A stretch of DNA of 10,734 nt from Bacteroidota bacterium (GTDB taxonomy: Bacteria > Bacteroidota > Ignavibacteria > Kryptoniales > JAKASW01): positions 1 to 10,734 of the forward strand of contig JAJYJD010000112.1 in the NCBI GenBank assembly GCA_021789755.1, given 5' to 3'. The notes below the pieces were generated by a model. The model had not been told where the DNA came from and did no database searches. It saw only the letters and a list, made by a program, of their open reading frames with translations. Below, one piece after another: positions 8,094 through 10,734 of the stretch (position 1 is its first letter; each line of letters starts with the position of its first letter). The position numbers were made by a program, and so were the translations under genes.

Positions 8094-8100
8094 GAGGTGA
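8094..8100 (+). promoter_or_regulatory. Ribosome binding site that decides the CE4 start
   Basis: GAGGTGA continues as GAGGTGATC, a long match to the complement of the 16S 3' end, directly before ATG 8103. The in-frame GTG at 8097 is part of this site, so it is unlikely to be the start; ATG 8103 is chosen. Confidence 0.7.
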
Positions 8101-8102
8101 TC

Positions 8103-9167
8103 ATGCCCATTATCGAGAGTTCAGCTACGCGGCGGCTGTGGTTCGCCATCGCTTTTCTGTTGACCCTGAGCGGCAAATGCGCTTCGCAAACCGTGCCGGC
8201 CGGATACCAGGTCGCCACCTGGCGGGGTTTTCGTTCCGCCGCGATTAGCTACACATTCGATGACAATTGCCCCAACCAGCTCGCTATAGCTGTGCCGATG
8301 TTCGACAGGTTCGGGTTCAAGGTCACGCTCTTCACAGTAACGAGTCCCAAGTGGGTGTGGCCGGCGAACTGGAGCGGTCTGCAGAAAGCGGCGTTGGGGG
8401 GAGACGAAATCGCGAGCCACACGATCGATCACCCGAAATTCGATACGCTATCCGATTCAGCGCTGCAAGCAGAGTTGTCGCGCTCCCGCGACACAATCAA
8501 TGCGCACATCAAAGGTAAGAGGTGTATCACGATCGCCTATCCATATTGCTTCCCTGGAAACGAGGCGATGGATGCCGAGTACTACATCGCCGCGCGCGGC
8601 TGCTCCGGTCAGATCGTGAGCAAAACTCCGAGTGACTTCATGAACATCAGTTCATTTGTCTGTGGCGATCAGGGCCTGAACACTGTCACTGCCATTGACG
8701 CCGAAGCGGACAGCGCTGCCGCACGGAATGGATGGTGCGTGTATCTGATGCACGGGATCAACGGCACCGAGCCGGGTGCATATTCTCCGATTTCTCAGGA
8801 TACGATACTTGCTACTCTGGAATATTTGAGTGCCCATCCGGACGAGTTCTGGGTGGCTCCGTTCGGTACCGTTGCCCGGTATATCAAGGAAAGAAATTCC
8901 GCATCGGTGTCCGAAGTCTCGGCTCACGGAGACAGCATCACGTTTAGAATGACCGATAATCTCGACGGCTCGTACTACGACGTTCCGCTGACAGTTCGCC
9001 GGGAACTTCCCGAAGGCTGGGATTCGGCGATCGTTTATCAAAACGATGGGCCTCTCTCCTCGGATATCGTCAAGATAGACAGGGTCAGGTACGTAACGTT
9101 CGATGCTCTGCCGGACACGGGGAACGTTACAATTGTCAGGAAAACCGGGAACGGTTTTGATCGGTAG
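8103..9167 (+). CDS. Secreted polysaccharide deacetylase, CE4/NodB-like
   Basis: Predicted metal-dependent deacetylase of 354 residues; in this cluster acetylated xylan or its oligomers are the likely substrate, though chitin or peptidoglycan substrates exist in the family. A signal peptide covers about 1-28 (RRLWFAIAFLLTLSG, cleavage near CASQ). The NodB fold runs about 43-262: TFDD (51-54, metal and catalytic Asp), SHTIDH (His106 and His110, metal ligands), AYPY (145-148) in place of the usual RxPxG-type block, and LMHGI (215-219), the late His motif. TFDDN replaces the common TFDDG. Residues about 266-348 form a small beta-rich C-terminal domain (VSEVSAHGDSITFRMTD, YDVPLTVRRELPEGW), possibly an Ig-like accessory. 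It begins 22 bases after the GH30 stop, so it is very likely cotranscribed. A 97-base spacer with hairpins follows. Confidence 0.85.
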   Translation: MPIIESSATRRLWFAIAFLLTLSGKCASQTVPAGYQVATWRGFRSAAISYTFDDNCPNQLAIAVPMFDRFGFKVTLFTVTSPKWVWPANWSGLQKAALGGDEIASHTIDHPKFDTLSDSALQAELSRSRDTINAHIKGKRCITIAYPYCFPGNEAMDAEYYIAARGCSGQIVSKTPSDFMNISSFVCGDQGLNTVTAIDAEADSAAARNGWCVYLMHGINGTEPGAYSPISQDTILATLEYLSAHPDEFWVAPFGTVARYIKERNSASVSEVSAHGDSITFRMTDNLDGSYYDVPLTVRRELPEGWDSAIVYQNDGPLSSDIVKIDRVRYVTFDALPDTGNVTIVRKTGNGFDR

Positions 9168-9192
9168 AAAAGATTGTTCTCATGAGGAGATC

Positions 9193-9230
9193 CGGCGCTT
9201 CGGTGCTGCCGTGCAATTGCGCGATGCACG
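9193..9230 (+). other. Two tandem RNA hairpins in the spacer after the deacetylase gene
   Basis: First hairpin 9193-9208: arms CGGCGC and GTGCTG with two G-U pairs, closed by a CUUCGG tetraloop (9198-9203), a very stable loop type. Second hairpin 9210-9230: arms CGTGCA and TGCACG around a nine-base loop. Only a short TTTT (9234-9237) follows, after CGA, so this is not a classical terminator. It may be an mRNA 3'-end stabiliser, a processing site, or a weak attenuator between the deacetylase and what follows. Confidence 0.4.
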
Positions 9231-9264
9231 CGATTTTGCGAAAGTGTCTTGAAAGGAGAGAAAC

Positions 9265-9621
9265 ATGTTCAACCGATTCAGCCTGATAATCCTTGCATGG
9301 GGATACCATGACAGCAACAAGGTCGGAACCGACGAGTCGGTGGAACTGAACAAAGCCATCGGGTCACAGAACGTCTTGCGTCAACGCCGGGACCGGCATA
9401 AGGAGAAAGACGTCGCGGAGGAGATCGTCAGCAGCTCGGGCGGTTTTGCGGGAAGAGCTTCCGTGACAGAAGTAAACAGCGACAGCATTTACGCTCCCTA
9501 CACATACGACAAACGAAACGAGAACGTCCCCGTGCCGAAAGAAATAGAAGCAAAGGTAATTAAATTTACCTATTCTTTCCCGGCGCACTCTTTCGCACAG
9601 ATAAGAGTGAGAATTGAATAG
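9265..9621 (+). pseudogene. Decayed remnant of a GH51 alpha-L-arabinofuranosidase
   Basis: A strong ribosome site (AAAGGAG, 9252-9258) and ATG 9265 open a 118-codon frame that looks like three pieces of a GH51 enzyme joined together. Piece one is the start of a signal peptide (MFNRFSLIILA, 9265-9297). Piece two matches the catalytic-domain block GYHDSNKVGTDE..EL.KAIG (9301-9363, usually followed by ...CVNAGTG); CVNAGTG is indeed present, but in the next frame at 9377-9397, so a one-base shift lies near 9376. Piece three, from RHKEKD (9394) to the stop, matches the C-terminal beta-sandwich of GH51 (FAGRASVTEV, then FTYSFPAHSFAQIRVRIE). Both catalytic glutamates and most of the 500 or more residues of a full enzyme are absent. 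The family call rests on remembered motif patterns. A short expressed protein is possible but could not be an arabinofuranosidase. Confidence 0.6.
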
Positions 9622-9903
9622 CGGAATGAAGAATGTCGTATAAACATCAACCGTGCTATGATTTGCGCGGCGATCGGTTGCAACCCGACGGCAGGACGGC
9701 GCGCGCGCACGCATCATCAACGACAAGAACGGGCCGCTCGGGCCGATTGATCAAGTACCGGGATCAAACCCCGATTGCGGCGGTGCTCATTTATGAGGGA
9801 GCAATTGTCAAATGTTGAAACTGCAAAACGAGTAAAGGGGGGCATTATGGCACAGATAGCCGGGTTGCCGGAAAAGACTCCGTTGAAGGCGGAGGAATCG
9901 AGG
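9622..9903 (+). other. Intergenic stretch with no supported gene
   Basis: About 280 bases between the GH51 remnant and the last gene. A 61-codon frame (9633-9818) exists, but it has no ribosome site, an odd composition (Arg, Ala, Thr rich) and no family resemblance I can name. The stretch contains a 16-base alternating purine-pyrimidine tract (9699-9714, mostly GC). It may hold further gene debris. An in-frame ATG at 9847 with AAAGGGGGG just upstream could extend the last gene but would put 19 polar residues before the signal peptide. Confidence 0.5.
9891..9896 (+). promoter_or_regulatory. Ribosome binding site for the last gene
   Basis: GGAGGA lies seven bases before ATG 9904, which directly precedes a typical signal peptide. 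This favours 9904 over the in-frame ATG at 9847 or the ATG at 9910. Confidence 0.65.
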
Positions 9904-10734
9904 ATGTACATGAGATACCCGCACACATATCTTCTTGCGACGATTCTCCTTTTTCTGTCATGCCACGCCGCTTTCTCACAGCAGTTGCGGCTGAACGATC
10001 TTGGATATTTCGAGACCCGCGGGTTCAACGTTTTCGTATTCAGCAACGAATATAACGGATATTTCTTCGACGAGAAGCACGCCGGTATTGAGCTGATTCA
10101 ATGCGGCGCGCGCACGGCCACCAACGGCGCGGTAAGGTTGAGATCAACACCCGAGCAATGGGATGCAGTCCCGATGGTAGTCGGTAGAAAGGTGGACAAA
10201 AAGAAGAACGCCGTTGAAGTAACTCTCGCTTACAAAGAGTATGATTTCTTTCCGAAAGTTGTTGTCACGGCAAAGAAACACGGAGTCTGGATCGACGTAT
10301 ATCTCGACAAGTCGCTGCCGGAAAAACTGACTGGTCATGCCGGGTTCAATCTTGAATTCCTGCCGACGGATTATCTTCGCAGGATTTATTTGATGGACAA
10401 TAGTCCGCACACCTTTCCCTTGTATCCGGCCGGGCCTACTGTCGATAAACCAGATTCTCTGAAGATTCCTCAATATGCCGGTCACTCCACATTCGACGGA
10501 CACGGCAGGCACGTGTATGTCGATCCTCTTCCGATGGCGACCGGCTCGACTCTGATCCTGGCGCCCGGGGATCCGCAAAGGCAGGTCGAGATCAAATCCA
10601 CCGAAGGTAACCTGATGTTTTACGACGGACGCAATATTGCTGAGAACGGCTGGTTTGTCGTAAGGAGCCTTATCCCCCCGAACAAAACCGGAAAAGTGGT
10701 CGAGTGGCATATGACGGCGAGCGTACCGAAGAAT
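9904..10734 (+). CDS. Secreted protein resembling the N-terminal region of GH9-type hydrolases, 3'-truncated
   Basis: The frame stays open for 277 codons to the window edge. Residues 1-25 are a signal peptide (YLLATILLFLS, cleavage near AAFSQ). The mature part begins QLRLNDLGYFETRGFNVFVF and continues with FFDEKHAGIELI, RTATNGAVRL, STPEQWDAVP, a beta-sandwich-like region, GFNLEFLP, AGHSTFDGHGR, MFYDGRNIAENGWFVVRSL and TGKVVEWHMTAS. From memory, this pattern matches the long N-terminal region of Bacteroidota proteins that continue into a cellulase Ig-like domain and a GH9 catalytic domain. No catalytic residue lies in the window, so the enzyme activity (endo-glucanase or xyloglucan-type activity) is inference. 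It follows the GH51 remnant by 282 bases and may have its own promoter. Confidence is high that the gene is real, moderate for the family. Confidence 0.65.
   Translation, partial: MYMRYPHTYLLATILLFLSCHAAFSQQLRLNDLGYFETRGFNVFVFSNEYNGYFFDEKHAGIELIQCGARTATNGAVRLRSTPEQWDAVPMVVGRKVDKKKNAVEVTLAYKEYDFFPKVVVTAKKHGVWIDVYLDKSLPEKLTGHAGFNLEFLPTDYLRRIYLMDNSPHTFPLYPAGPTVDKPDSLKIPQYAGHSTFDGHGRHVYVDPLPMATGSTLILAPGDPQRQVEIKSTEGNLMFYDGRNIAENGWFVVRSLIPPNKTGKVVEWHMTASVPKN

Noticed and set aside
8097..8102. GTG start for the deacetylase
   Set aside because: The GTG is part of the GAGGTGATC ribosome site of ATG 8103.
9759..9773. Possible terminator hairpin CGGG-atcaaac-CCCG
   Set aside because: The stem has only four pairs and no T-tract follows.
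9633..9818. 61-codon plus-strand frame
   Set aside because: It has no ribosome site and no family resemblance, and its composition is that of non-coding GC-rich DNA.
9904..9970. Lipoprotein signal in the last gene (FLSC)
   Set aside because: The residues before Cys do not fit a lipobox well, and a standard cleavage site near AFSQ follows.
10144..10710. 188-codon open frame on the minus strand
   Set aside because: It is antisense to the open plus-strand gene from 9904, which has a signal peptide, a good ribosome site and coherent protein sequence.
1..10734. CRISPR arrays, tRNA or rRNA genes, insertion sequences, phage genes
   Set aside because: No regular direct repeats with spacers, no tRNA-like cloverleaf, no transposase or integrase motifs and no phage-like proteins were seen on either strand.

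Overview
The window is a single-strand run of secreted carbohydrate-active enzymes that reads as a xylan-degradation gene cluster, cut at both ends. All supported genes lie on the plus strand with short spacers (6 to 37 nt, one 20-nt overlap) from the first gene through the fifth junction, so it is probably one operon or a pair of operons. Base composition is moderate, G+C slightly above half by eye. The C-terminus of the xylanase and an internal module of the GH30 enzyme carry the QNYPNPF...LGRE...GVY.YRLQ type of sorting/FlgD-like domain that is typical of the Bacteroidota-Ignavibacteriota-Chlorobiota group. That and the relatively high G+C suggest an uncultured Ignavibacteria-like or related Bacteroidota-group organism rather than a classical gut Bacteroides. 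This placement is inference.

Layout. 2-1864: 5'-truncated SASA/sialate-O-acetylesterase-type carbohydrate esterase with an inserted jelly-roll domain. 1871-3706: GH43 beta-xylosidase-like enzyme whose N-terminus and start are problematic, with a degenerate cggat/atccg repeat region over its first 35 codons. 3687-4475: short-chain dehydrogenase overlapping the GH43 end. 4513-6105: GH10 endo-xylanase with Ig/Fn3-like and C-terminal type IX-like sorting domains. 6134-8080: GH30 (subfamily 8-like) glucuronoxylanase with the FlgD-like module at its N-terminal side. 8103-9167: secreted CE4/NodB-type polysaccharide deacetylase. 9265-9621: decayed remnant of a GH51 alpha-L-arabinofuranosidase, made of three pieces. 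9622-9903: no gene seen. 9904-end: N-terminal part of a secreted protein that resembles the N-terminal region of GH9-type proteins.

How the genes work together (inference from families). Two different endo-enzymes cut the xylan backbone: GH10 at sparsely substituted stretches, and GH30 next to methylglucuronic acid branches, since the arginine and aromatic residues that recognise the glucuronate appear conserved. The SASA esterase and the CE4 deacetylase would remove acetyl groups. The GH43 enzyme would convert xylo-oligosaccharides to xylose. The dehydrogenase is the only clearly cytoplasmic enzyme and may act on a released sugar or sugar acid. Arabinose removal by GH51 appears to have been lost at this locus. 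No SusC/SusD transporter, alpha-glucuronidase (GH67/GH115) or regulator lies in the window.

The points most worth a second look are the GH51 mosaic pseudogene, the GH43 start with its repeat-like leader, the sorting-type module placed upstream of the GH30 catalytic domain, and two tandem hairpins (one with a CUUCGG tetraloop) in the spacer before the GH51 remnant. I found no convincing wholly new system; most of the window is an ordinary but informative xylan locus.
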